Shown: piece by piece, positions 8,173-17,565 of the stretch
How the letters are laid out: every line of letters begins with the position of its first letter
Numbering within the stretch: position 1 is the first letter of the stretch
NCBI GenBank assembly: GCA_016708025.1
Contig: JADJGQ010000006.1
Coordinates: 1 to 26,424, forward strand
Direction of reading: 5' to 3'
DNA: 26,424 nucleotides
From: a bacterium
Lineage (GTDB): Bacteria; Zixibacteria; MSB-5A5; GN15; FEB-12
The notes under the pieces: generated by a model
Databases searched by the model: none
Told to the model about the DNA's origin: nothing
The model's input: the letters and a program-made list of their open reading frames with translations, nothing else
Translations under genes and position numbers: made by a program

Positions 8173-10177
8173 CGTTCTAACAACTCCACAGCTTTCTTTG
8201 CGATATGCTCAGCCGTCAATCCGTATTTCTTCATCAACTGCCACGGCTGGCCGGATTCGCCAAAGCGATCCTGCACACCGATCATATCAAAGCGCGGCAT
8301 CTTTCCGGCCAAAGATCGGTCCCGCAATATAATCGATGCTACCTGATTTCCCAACCCGCCAATTTGATGTTCTTCGGCAGTGATAACTACCCCGGTTTCG
8401 CGGGCTGCCCGGTGGATTGTCACTATATCAATCGGTTTGACCGTGTGCAGATTGATGACTCTGGTTTCGATCCCGAGATCGGTTTTCAATATCCAGGCGG
8501 CTCGGAGCGCTTCGGCAAGCTCAGGGCCACAGGAGATAATGGATACTTGTTCGTCTTCATCTTGATACCGCTCGCCGAGTGTGATTTCGAAGGCATCCAC
8601 GAAATTCGCTGCCTCTCCCCTGAACCGAAAGATATTCGCTTTCCCAAACCGGAACGGGCTGTCCGGCTTGGTGACGATAGGGGTGGCTTCACGGGCGAAA
8701 CGAAGATATTTCGGTCCGGCTATCTCAAACAACATCGCCCGCGTCATTTTTTCGGTTTCGATGATATCGCACGGCAGCCCGACATGCATGTTGGGAAGCC
8801 CGCACATCTGGAAAAGCGCTTCCAGCTCTTGATGGGTGGCGCCATCGGGGCCGACCGAAATCCCGCCATGCGCCCCCGCGACCAGGACATTCAGGTTGGC
8901 GTAGCAGACCGAAACCCGGAGTTGGTCTAAATTGCGGGCCGAGGCGAAAACGCCGTAGGTGCCGAAGACTGGGATCTTCCCCTCTTTCGCCAGACCGGCG
9001 GCAATCGTGGTCGCGTTCTGCTCGGCGATACCGACTGAGATGAAGCGGTGTTTTCGCTCAGGGTGATTCTTGTAGAAATCAGAGATCGTGATTGAGTCGG
9101 AGATATCTGCGCCGAGGCAAATGATCCGTTCGTCATCGCCGTACTTATCCAGCGCCGCCCCAAACCCCTTGCGCGTCGGCTGCATCTCAACCTTCATCGA
9201 GCCGCCTGCATTCCACCAGAAATGGCGGGAGAATTTGGGGAGGGCAGCGTCGAGCGACAGTTCAACCTCTGCCTGATACGATTGTCCGAAGGCAAGCATC
9301 GTGTCGACATCCAATTTGTCGGCGACTCCCAGGTCCGCCAGTGCACGGGTCAGCTCTTCACGGTTCGGCGGTTTCCCATGCCAGCCGACCACGTTTTCCA
9401 TGAAAGATACCCCGCGACCCTTGTTGGTCCGGCAAATTAGACAGACTGGCTTGCCAGTGTTGTTCTGATTGCGCGCCCAATCCAGTTTGGCGACAATATC
9501 CGCCATATCGTGCCCATCAACCTCGAGAACATGCCAGCCAAACGCGCGATACTTGTCATCCAGAGGGTCGATATTCATCACGTCAGCGACCGGGCCATCG
9601 ATCTGGAGGCGATTTTTGTCGATTATCAGGATCAGGTTGTCGAGGCCGTGGTGTGCCGCAGACATCGCCGCCTCCCAGATCGATCCTTCCTGCTGTTCAC
9701 CATCCGTGGAGATGACAAAAGTCCGGTAGTCCTGACGATTCAATTTCGCGGCCAATGCCATTCCGACTGCCACCGATAACCCCTGGCCGAGCGAGCCCGA
9801 AGATATCTCCACTCTGGGCAATCTCTCCAATGCGGATGTCCCTGAAGCGGTGAGCCGAGCATGCGGAGTTTCATCATCTCGATCTCGGGGAAATAGCCCG
9901 AAACGGCCAATGCCGTATACAACGCCGGTGCTTTGTGCCCTGCTGACCAGACAATGCGGTCACGGTCTTCCCAGAGCGGCTCCGAGGGCTTGTGACGGGC
10001 GACTTTGAGGTAAAGTGCCGCCACTATATCCATCACGCCAAGCGTCCCGCCTGAATGTCCTGAGCCTGCAGAGCAAAGCGCAATCTCGTTCAGGCCGCGC
10101 ATATAGGCGGCCCGCTCGGTCAGTTCGTCAATGGTGTAATCATGGAGGATTCGGTGGTCGGGGGTCAGTATCGGCAT
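8169..10177 (-). CDS. tkt: transketolase, full length (one-base frameshift)
   Basis: Thiamine-diphosphate enzyme of the non-oxidative pentose phosphate pathway, cytoplasmic. The N-terminal part (from ATG 10177) shows CSAGSGHSGGTLGVMD and RIVWSAGHKAPALY. At about 9829 one G is missing from a GGG run: with it restored, GHPHWERLPRVEISSGSLGQGL is continuous. The TPP-binding segment follows as STDGEQQEGSIWEA and KNRLQIDG. The pyrimidine domain has GVFASARNLDQLRVS and VGISEQN-like VGIAEQNATTIAAGL, and the C-terminal domain ends EHIAKKAVELLER. Restored length is about 669 residues, so this is a fused enzyme rather than the split two-subunit form seen in many anaerobes. The usual GDGE of the TPP motif is TDGE here. 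The gene lies 52 bases after coaE and overlaps the lipoprotein gene by four bases. Confidence 0.95.
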
Positions 10178-10229
10178 GGTGTCGGTTATCCAGTTTCGGA
10201 CCGAAATCTGCCGCTTTGGAGCGGTTCTG

Positions 10230-10823
10230 TCAAGCGACTTTGGGGAACCAGCGATGCCAGAGTTTGGTCACTTTCCGGGCCAGCTCCTCCCTCGTGCCGT
10301 TGTTAGTGAGAATATCAGTCGCCCGGCGTTTGTATTCGGTCAGGGGGAGTTGAACTTTCTGACGGTCCAGCACTTCCTGATGGCTCAGTCCGCGCTCTTC
10401 CATTCGTTTGACTCGGATAGTCGGAGATGCCGTGATAACCAGAGTTTTGTCTACCTGCTTATCGAGATCCCAATCAAGCAGGAGGGCGGCATCAATCACC
10501 ACCACCTTTCCCTGCTTGAGGTAAGCTTTCACCTGTCGGTGCAATTCATCCAACAGATATGGATGCACTATGGCGTTTAGTGCCACTTTGGACTCATCAG
10601 AAGCAAACGCACGCCTGGCCAGCATTCTACGATTTAGGCTTCCCGATGGTGTCAGTATCTCATTGCCGAACTGCTTGGTCAGCTTTTTGAGGACGGGTGG
10701 AGACATTTCGACGACATCGCGGCCGATCATGTCAGCATCGACAATCGCGGCGCCGAGTTCTTCGAAAACGCGTGCGGCGGTTGATTTACCTGATCCGATC
10801 TGTCCGGTGAGGCCGATGAGCAT
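10230..10823 (-). CDS. coaE: dephospho-CoA kinase
   Basis: The last step of coenzyme A synthesis: ATP-dependent phosphorylation of the 3'-OH of dephospho-CoA, in the cytoplasm. The frame is intact at 197 residues, the normal length. The Walker A loop is GQIGSGKS at 7-14. It is followed by the family hallmarks VDADMIGRDVVE (28-39), LNAIVHPYLLDEL and VVVIDAALLLDWDLDK, where the Asp and Leu-rich segment belongs to the CoA-binding lid. RMEERGLSHQEVLDRQKVQ completes the family pattern. It follows polA after a 121-base gap containing a repeat-like sequence, and precedes transketolase. Confidence 0.96.
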   Translation of the reverse strand: MLIGLTGQIGSGKSTAARVFEELGAAIVDADMIGRDVVEMSPPVLKKLTKQFGNEILTPSGSLNRRMLARRAFASDESKVALNAIVHPYLLDELHRQVKAYLKQGKVVVIDAALLLDWDLDKQVDKTLVITASPTIRVKRMEERGLSHQEVLDRQKVQLPLTEYKRRATDILTNNGTREELARKVTKLWHRWFPKVA

Positions 10824-10888
10824 GGGGGGAATATACTACTTATCAGGAGACAATAGCAATGATGTCTATGACGATTGCAGACCTTATA

Positions 10889-10919
10889 GAGGTTGCTTCG
10901 TGCGCTACTCGCAATGACG
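10889..10919 (-). repeat. intergenic element resembling a dispersed bacterial repeat
   Basis: On the - strand the gap between polA and coaE contains CGTCATTGCGAG, seven bases, then CGAAGCAACCTC. The pattern GTCATTGCGAG...GAAGCAATCTC is, from memory, a short dispersed intergenic repeat seen in many unrelated bacterial genomes. Only one copy occurs in this window, so repeat status rests on that recollection. The adjacent bases (GCAAT...ATTGC at about 10857-10879) are weakly palindromic. Confidence 0.45.
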
Positions 10920-10944
10920 TTGAACGGCAGATATCTGCTGACAG

Positions 10945-13664
10945 CTACTTCGCGTCCAGCCAGTTGTCGGCAATCCCGACATCGGCGATCAGTGGGACCT
11001 TCAGCTCGGCCGCGTTCTGCATGCCATCGATAACGATCTTCTGCACTTTCTCAAGTTCGGAATCGTGTACATCAAAAACCAGTTCGTCGTGCACCTGAAG
11101 AATCATCTTCGACTTCTTCCCTGCCAGCGCCTTATGGATCTTTAGCATCGCGACCTTGATAATATCCGCGGCAGTCCCCTGGATCGGCGTGTTTATGGCC
11201 GTCCGCTCGGCGAACTGACGGATATTCCGATTCGAGTCGTTTATCTCCGGAAGGTACCGTCGGCGATTGTAGAGAGTCGTCACATAGCCGGTCTTGCGGG
11301 CATAGGCGATAGTATCATCGATATATTCCCGTATCCCCGGATACTGCTCAAAATACTTGTCAATGAACTTCTGCGACTCCTGGGGCGTCAAGTCAGTCTG
11401 CTGGCTCAATCCGAACGCTGTCACTCCGTAGATGATCGCGAAATTGGTAGTCTTGGCGATACGTCGTTGCGTCGATGTTACCTCATTCAGGTCAATCCCA
11501 AAGACCGCCGCGGCAGTCCGGGCATGGATATCCTGCCCTTTCAGAAACGCATCGACCAGATTCGGGTCCTCGGTATAATGCGCCAGAATGCGCAATTCTA
11601 TCTGGCTATAGTCAGCCGACAGTATTTTGTACTCTTTGTCGCGCGCAATGAAAGCGCGACGGATCTCTCTTCCTTCGTCCGTCCGGATCGGGATATTCTG
11701 CAGGTTTGGATCGGTCGATGACAACCGCCCCGTCGCCGCAATCGTCTGATTGTACGAAGTATGCACCCGCCCGGTCACTTTACTGATCATGGTCGGGAGA
11801 ATCGACATACGTGCTCTTCAGCTTTCCATAGGACCGGTATTCGAGGATCAACCGTGGGAAGTCATGAATCTTGGCCAATTCCTCAAGCACGCGAACATCA
11901 GTAGAGAACCCTTTCCCGCTGGCGGTCTTCCCTTTACTCGGAAGGTTCAATTTCTCGAAGAGGATATGCGAGAGTTGCTGTGTGGAATTGATATTAAATT
12001 CAAGTCCGGCGATCTTGAATATCTGTTTGGAGAGGTCGGCCAGTTTTTTGTCCATCTCTTTGGACAAGTTGCCGAGAAAATCCGGGTCGATCCGCACCCC
12101 GGCCTCTTCCATATCGGACAACACTTTGATAAGAGGCAATTCAATATTGTAGTAGAGATTGTTCATCTCCAGATCATCAATGAGCGGCGCAAAGATAGAT
12201 CGAAGTCGGTAGGTGAAATCCGCATCCTCGCAGGCATAAGCACAGGCTTTCTCCACCGGCACTTTGTCGAATGTCGACTGTGTTTTGCCTGACCCGATCA
12301 GATCCTTGATGGGCGTTTTGTGGAAATCGAAATGCTTGAACGCCAGGTTATCGAGCGAATGCTGTCGCTCTGAGGGGTTCACGACATAGGACGCAAGCAT
12401 GGTGTCAAACGAAACCGGGTTTACCTCGATACCGTAGCGTCGGAAAACCTGCAGGTCGAATTTGATATTCTGTCCGAATTTCTGGACTTTGGGATTCTCC
12501 AGCAATCTCTTGATCAGCGGGAGAGCTTTTTCACGCGGCAGATTGACGGTCTTCTCCGCATGGCCTATCGGAAGGTACCAGGCTTCGGCAAACTTGGCAG
12601 ATAGCGACACGCCGACGAGATTGGCTTCGAGCGAATTGATACTGTCTGTCTCCGTATCAACGGCAACCTCTTTGACTGTCGAGAGCTTCTCAACCAGATT
12701 CTCCAGATCGCCAATTGTGCGCACCAGATGGTATGCAAGATTCTCTTTGGATGCCTCCGGAAACAGCGTCGGAGACTGCGCGGCAACATCGGGTGTCAGC
12801 AACTGGAGAATTGATGGAAACTCGAGCTCCATGAAGAGCTTTTTTGCTTCATCGAAATTGATCGGCTTCCGCTTGAGTGCTTCGAGATCAAACTCTATCG
12901 GCACTTCGCAATGTATAGTCGACAACTCTTTTGAGAGATACGCTTTCTCTTTGTTGGCAGCGAGCTTCTCACGTACACCCTTGGCTTTCACCTGTTCGAG
13001 ATTGGCGTAAATGTCATCGAGCGACTTGAACTGCTCAAGGAGCGTGTCCGCTGCCTTCGGACCGATCCCCGGAATCCCCGGGATATTATCCGAACTGTCC
13101 CCCATCAGCGCCAGTTTGTCAATCACCTGTTCGGGATAAACCCCGAACTTAACCTTCACTTCCTCACGGCCATAGCGCTCCGGAGTTTCTGCGACCCGTT
13201 TTGGGGTATAGACCTTGACATTGTCGGAGACCAATTGGAAGTAGTCCTTATCACCGGTCACACACCAGACTTCGAATCCATTCCGTTCAGCCGCTTTGGC
13301 AAGTGTTCCAACAATGTCATCCGCCTCAAAGCCGGCCATCTCGAACTCCTGCATCCCCAGCGCGGAAACCGATGCGTGTACCCGATGTATCTGCGCCGCC
13401 AGATCATCCGGCATCTTTGCGCGTGTCGACTGTAATCTTCGTAGCGCTCATGGCGGAAGGTCGGATGTTTGAGTCGAATACCACCGCGATATAATCAGGT
13501 TCTTCTTCGCGGATGATCTTCAGGATCGAATTAACAAAGCCGTAGACCGCCCCGGTATTCTCCCCTTTCTTATTGATGAGTGGATTGCGGATAAACGCAA
13601 AATATGCCCGGTACATGATGGCGGTGCCATCGATCAGCCAGATATTCTTCTTTTTTCCGCTCAC
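10945..13664 (-). CDS. polA: DNA polymerase I with proofreading domain (frame-broken)
   Basis: Repair and Okazaki-fragment polymerase of about 907 residues. The start is GTG at 13664, overlapping the nadD TGA as GTGA. Domain order is a 5'-3' nuclease (IDGTAIMYRAYFAF, FEADDIVGTLAK, VTGDKDYFQLV, LMGDSSDNIPGIPGIGPKAA), then a 3'-5' exonuclease with all motifs intact (VAVDTETDS, GQNIKFD, and Tyr/Asp in YACEDAD). The polymerase has motif A LSADYSQIELRILAHYTED, O-helix RRIAKTTNFAIIYG (Phe at the nucleotide-selecting position, as in E. coli) and motif C LQVHDELVFD. Frames break near 13435-13475 (two lost A residues, restored reading HPTFRHERYEDYKSTRAKMPDD) and near 11805 (one base, restored reading TYVDSLPTMISKVTG). 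Everything else is colinear. Proofreading activity is predicted, unlike the degenerate exonuclease domains of Bacillus or Thermus PolA. Confidence 0.96.
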
Positions 13665-14268
13665 CGGTACAATCCTCGTTCTATGATGTATTCCGCAACC
13701 TGATCACCGACCAGATCGCCCAATTCTCGGCGTCCCGCGCCATTTCTGATCTTTGCCCGGATGTCGCTGGATGAGATATCCAGCAATGATGTTTCCACAA
13801 TCTCAAACCTGCCCGGATCGAACCCATCAGGCAGACGAATTTCGGCCCCTGGACGGGACCCGACCAGAATCTCGGTCTCGGCCAGGATCTCGGTCGCTTC
13901 ATACCAGCTTGGGAATTCTGCCAGAAGGTCCGCTCCTATGATAAAGCGGAATCTGGTGGATGGATATCGCTTTTGATCGCCCGGAGGGTGAGCAGTGTGT
14001 AGCCAGGAGTATCCGATTCAGATTCGATACTGCTGGTAACCAGCTCAGGATGATTCGCGCACGCCAGTTTGAGCATGGCGAGACGGTCATCAAAAGGAGC
14101 GATATCCGGATTGATCTTGCGCGGAGGAACATAGGATGGAACCATCAAGACCCCATCCAGCGCCTTGGCGGCGCCAATCTCGGCGGCCAAGGTTATATGG
14201 CCGCGATGAACGGGGTTGAAAGTCCCCCCGAGAATCCCACACTCTTCGCCATTATTTGAACTGCACAT
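13661..14268 (-). CDS. nadD: nicotinate-nucleotide adenylyltransferase (one-base frameshift)
   Basis: Joins nicotinate mononucleotide to AMP in NAD synthesis, cytoplasmic. The first frame (ATG 14268) carries the nucleotidyltransferase signature GGTFNPVHRGH at about residues 14-24, then VPSYVPPRK and FDDRLAMLKLA. Near 13965 one base is missing. The other frame continues as RFIIGADLLAEFPSWYE and later DISSSDIRAKI, the ISSTxIR-type ATP-binding motif. It ends with VAEYIIERGLYR at TGA 13661-13663. Restored length is about 202 residues, typical of NadD. The start lies within the end of the bamD-like gene (17-base overlap) and the stop overlaps the polA GTG. Confidence 0.92.
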
Positions 14269-14912
14269 TGGCTTGTGGAGCGGGCGCCGGAGGCAACGCC
14301 GCTATTTTCGCCAGGTATTCATCCGCTTTGTTCAAACGCTTGTCCGCCGGGAAGTCCTTCTTGAAAGCGGTAAACTTGTCTGTGGCCGCCGTATAGTCTT
14401 TTTTGTCAAACGCAGCCTCCGCCGACTTAAACGCGGCCTCGGCTATTCCGGCTTGGGCTTCCGGGACCAACGGATGGGTCGAAAAGACGGTCACGAAATT
14501 CTCGAAGCGACGGCGAGCTTCGTCGTATTCGCGAAGTCGCATCTCCTCTTTGGCCATCTCGAAATTGGCCAACGGAGCAAATTCGCTTGAGGTGTAGTCA
14601 TCGATGACTTTTTGATAATAGACCTTGGCGGCACGGGAGGCTCCCATGCGAGTGTATGTGAGACCCGACATATAGGTCTTTTTCGCCAGACGTCCCTTGG
14701 CGATATCGAGGTATTTGTTGCAGTCAGGAACCAGTTCGGACTCGGTGATCGCCGTCAGGTATTTCTTCGCCTCAAGCTTGGCTTTGCCGAGCACAACAGC
14801 TCGTCTTTGGTCATGTTGTTGAGCGATGTACCACCGCCACCGCATCCAATGCAAGCGCAGCGATCACTGCCGCTATCAGCAGCAGAGAAATGATAATTCG
14901 TCCCGGTTTCAA
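14252..14912 (-). CDS. bamD: BamD/YfiO-like TPR lipoprotein (frame-broken)
   Basis: Probable outer-membrane assembly lipoprotein. The start is TTG at 14912, overlapping the transglycosylase TGA as TTGA, and gives KPGRIIISLLLIAAVIAALA. After a slip near 14855 the lipobox-like CIGCGGGGTSLNNMTKDEL follows, so Cys near residue 23 would be lipidated. Then come GKAKLEAKKYLTAITE and tetratricopeptide helices: RAAKVYYQKVIDDYTSSEFA, FEMAKEEMRLREYDEARRRF and FDKKDYTAATDKFTAFKKDF. Another slip lies near 14720-14760 around the first repeat. The tail is Pro/Ala-rich. Restored length is about 220 residues, slightly short for BamD (about 240-260). Other TPR lipoproteins such as CpoB-like proteins are an alternative. 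Its position just before nadD and after a murein lyase fits an envelope role. Confidence 0.7.
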
Positions 14913-15551
14913 ACCTGGTAACTCTCTTTCAGTCGCTTATGGTGGACATCACCTTGTTCATGTAACTGACCGGCCGGCTGACCATTGCGAATCAGATCGC
15001 GCAGCCTCGTTTCGCCGATATTATAGGCGACCAGTCCCTTGCGGATATCGCCATACTTCAATATCTGTTCAAACAGGTAATATGTTCCCAATTTAATGTT
15101 GGGCCTCCGGCTCGTGAAGTGTCGGGACTCCAGCCCACTCCACACCCGCCTGTTTCGCCACGGACTTAGCTACAAAGGGCGCAACTGCATCAACCCGGCG
15201 GCACCGCTGTCGGAGACCTGATTCTTCTTAAATGTCGATTCCACCATGATCACCGAAACCACAAAGATCGGGTCATAGTTGTACTTTTTGCTTTCGCCCC
15301 AGATCGTATTGGTCGAATTTGGTGACCTCGTCATCACTGAACCCGATCTCGAGATCCTCAATTACCTTATACAATTTGAGTTTGTCTTCAAGCTCAATGA
15401 TCCAGCTCTGTTGGTAATCGATCTGCTTTTCCAGATCAAACTTGTCCGTGATGAGGTAAACCAGAAGTCCGGATTGGACGAGGTAGATCACCATCATCAG
15501 GGAAAGCGACCGGTTTGGAGAGGTAAAATGCCAAGTCGTTCGATATGTCAT
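14909..15551 (-). CDS. membrane-anchored lytic transglycosylase, SLT/GH23 (frame-broken)
   Basis: Cleaves the MurNAc-GlcNAc bond of murein with formation of 1,6-anhydroMurNAc, in the periplasm. The ATG at 15551 opens a protein with one N-terminal transmembrane anchor (LSLMMVIYLVQSGLLVYLI) and a coiled segment (IIELEDKLKLYKVIEDLE). After a slip near 15285 the SLT fold begins. PIFVVSVIMVESTF carries the catalytic Glu, SDSGAAGLMQLRP is the family signature, and NIKLGTYYLFEQILKYGD and GLVAYNIGE complete it. Further slips lie near 15175, 15115 and 14960. Restored length is about 213 residues. It starts three bases after the rimO stop and ends overlapping the bamD-like start, so this is one transcript. 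Confidence 0.85.
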
Positions 15552-15553
15552 CT

Positions 15554-16872
15554 TTAGTCACTCACCGTTGTGGCCGAGAGGTCATATCCGTCGCCGAGTC
15601 TATCTGAACCATGCGGATCTGGCCGACCGCCAGATTCTTCCCATGGACATGTACTTCCTGGTCAATATCCGGGCAATCTCCCTGGGTGCGGGCGATCGCG
15701 TGTCCTTCGTCGGTCACCGAATCGAGATCACCTCTAATCTACGACCGACCAATTCAAGATTTTTGTCGAAAGCGATATCCGCTGAAGATTCATCAGTGCA
15801 TCCATTCGCTCAGACTTGACCTCTTCCGAAACCTGTTCTCCCATCTGTTCGGCGGGGAGTCCCTCCTCCGGAGAATAAGTGAACACCCCATGCGGTCAAA
15901 TTCAGCCTCGCGGGTAAATTCGAGCAGTTCTTCGAAGTCGCGGTCCGATTCACCTGGAAAACCAACTATGAAGGTAGTTCGCAGAGTCGCCCGACCGTTT
16001 TGCGACCGGATGCGGGAGATCAAGGCCTCGATCTTCCCCCCTGTCGACTCGACGGCGCATATTGGTCAACACTGAATCGCTGATATGTGCAATGGAAGGT
16101 CAAAACATGCGGGTGTTTTGTTATCTTCCAAAGATAGTCGATCAAATCGTTTTCGAGGCAGGCCGGATAGAGGTACATCAGCCGAATCCACCTGAGATCC
16201 TCAATCTTCTCCAACTCCTGTAACAGGCGGATGATATTCATCCCATCCGGCAGACCGTATCCATACATGGTAGCTTCCTGGGAGACCAAGATCAGCTCGC
16301 GCTTGCCCGTTCTTCGCCAGAAACTCGGCCTCGCGGAGGATCGAATCAAGGGCGACTCCGGAACTTACCGCGCATGAGCGGAATCGCGCAGTAAGTACAG
16401 GCCCGGTCACAACCATCAGAGATTTTCAGATATGAGTAAGGAAAGCCATCCAAGATGTGGCGATCCTTCCAACTGAGGTATCGGGTTTACATGACTCGAT
16501 CCGAACAGTCTGCTTGCTTCTCAGTTGATTGGTCACGGCCTGGGCAGGTGAATCGAGCGCGCCATGTCCAAACGCCCCATCCAACTCAGGCATCCCTCCA
16601 GCATTTCGTCGCCGTATCGCTGGGTGGGACATCCGGAAGCATACAGCGTCTTCAACTGGCCGGACTTTTAAGCTGGCCCAGCCGGAGAATCTCGTTGATC
16701 GATTCTTCTTTGGCCGGGAGGATAAAGCCGCAGGTATTCACGATGACCGACTCCGGCATCATCGGGCGTATTGACCGGTTGATGTCCTTCCTCGATCCAG
16801 GCGAGCCGAAATATAGTCGGCATCGACATCGTTTTTGGGGCGGCCAAGTTTATGGACGTAAATTTCATTCAC
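15554..16872 (-). CDS. rimO: ribosomal protein S12 methylthiotransferase RimO (frame-broken)
   Basis: Radical-SAM enzyme that methylthiolates an Asp of ribosomal protein S12. The GTG at 16872 directly follows the TAG of the upstream gene. The N-terminal UPF0004 domain shows VHKLGRPKNDVDADYISARL, VNTCGFILPAKEESI and YASGCLTQRYG. The radical-SAM domain has DGCDRACTYCAIPLMRGKF with the CxxxCxxC cluster site intact, then LVSQEATMYG and TTFIVGFPGESDRDFEELL. After slips the TRAM end reads RLGDGYDLSATTVSD to TAA at 15554-15556. At least six slips occur. The IPLMRGKFRSRP form and the TMYG form favour RimO over MiaB. The first cluster Cys, normally LGCPKN, reads Arg (CGC) here. Restored length is about 440 residues, normal for RimO. 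Confidence 0.9.
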
Positions 16873-17478
16873 CTACAGCTTCACGCGTTCGGCCGACTTG
16901 GGGAAGTCAGGCTCGAGTGCCGCTCTTCGCAGGCAGCGTGATGCGACTCCTTCAACAAGACAATGGTCGCAACTCATCGTTTACGTCAAAGTAGGCTATC
17001 CGGGTGATCCATCTGTTTCCGGGTCGATGGAAACAGTCATTGAATCCAGGATAGAACCGCCTTTGGGACCGGTGCGCACCAGGAAGTACTCTCGGTCCGG
17101 TCGTTAGTATACCGGGTTTGAACCAATCGTAAAGCTACCGAATGTAAGCGACTTCGGAACTCATGGCGCGGTAGAATCGATAGTTTCTATGATAGCTTGA
17201 TCGCTGGCCTTGGAATGGCTGAAGAACTGCTGGTCAGTTCGAAGGACCTGTACTCCCCATCGTCACCAGGAACCGTCCATCTTTGGCCGAAGTCGCGGTT
17301 CCATGGGCCGTGTCCGGCCGGTCGAAGATATCAGACTCAAGGATCGAGAGGAATTCAATTTGGATACAGCCTGACTCGGCCAGGTTCGCTTTTATAGTAT
17401 CAAAGCGATCGACGCCCGCGCTGAGTCTGGGGACCAGAATCAGTATAAGCGGTGCCCAAACAGGAGTGATCGTCTCAT
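16873..17478 (-). CDS. lolA: LolA-type outer-membrane lipoprotein carrier (frame-broken)
   Basis: Pieced together from five or more frames between ATG 17478 (upstream AAGGTG) and TAG 16873-16875. The N-terminus MRRSLLFG followed, one slip later, by APLILILVPRLSAGVDRFD is a signal peptide. Then come IKANLAESGCIQIEFLSILE, ATSAKDGRFLVTMG, QQFFSHSKASDQAIIETID, FLVRTGPKGGSILDSMTV, RIAYFDVNDEL and FEPDFPKSAERVKL. Order, spacing and beta-strand style fit LolA, the periplasmic shuttle that carries lipoproteins from the inner to the outer membrane, and the restored length (about 201 residues) is right. A location between ftsK and rimO supports this. Given the damage the call is tentative. Another member of the LolA/LolB-like fold is possible. 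Confidence 0.65.
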
Positions 17479-17537
17479 ATCTTACACCTTATACGTATGG
17501 TCAGTGAGGTCCAGTTCGAGTCGGAATCCCTTTACCG

Positions 17538-17551
17538 GCACCAGCTGGTGC
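17538..17551. other. perfect 14-base palindrome between ftsK and lolA
   Basis: GCACCAGCTGGTGC is identical to its reverse complement. It lies in the 87-base gap between the ftsK stop (17566) and the lolA-like start (17478). It could be an operator for a dimeric regulator or part of a weak hairpin. No U tract follows, so a terminator is unlikely. Confidence 0.35.
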
Positions 17552-17565
17552 GGCAAAGAAGCGTC

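Noticed and set aside
8205..8930. 241-codon + strand open frame
   Set aside because: It lies antisense to transketolase, whose motifs are unmistakable. The translation has no domain and no ribosome binding site.
9740..10177. Split transketolase (separate N-terminal subunit gene)
   Set aside because: Adding one G near 9829 restores a continuous protein with no stop, start or ribosome binding site at the junction.
11795..11815. Programmed frameshift in polA
   Set aside because: No slippery heptamer followed by a structure is evident, and similar one-base losses hit many unrelated genes here.
12462..13010. 182-codon + strand open frame
   Set aside because: It is antisense to the exonuclease region of polA and is Ser-rich, as expected for a mirror frame.
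13681..13902. 73-codon - strand frame after the nadD break
   Set aside because: The neighbouring frame carries the nadD C-terminal motifs and the correct stop overlapping polA. This one is Trp/Arg-rich noise.
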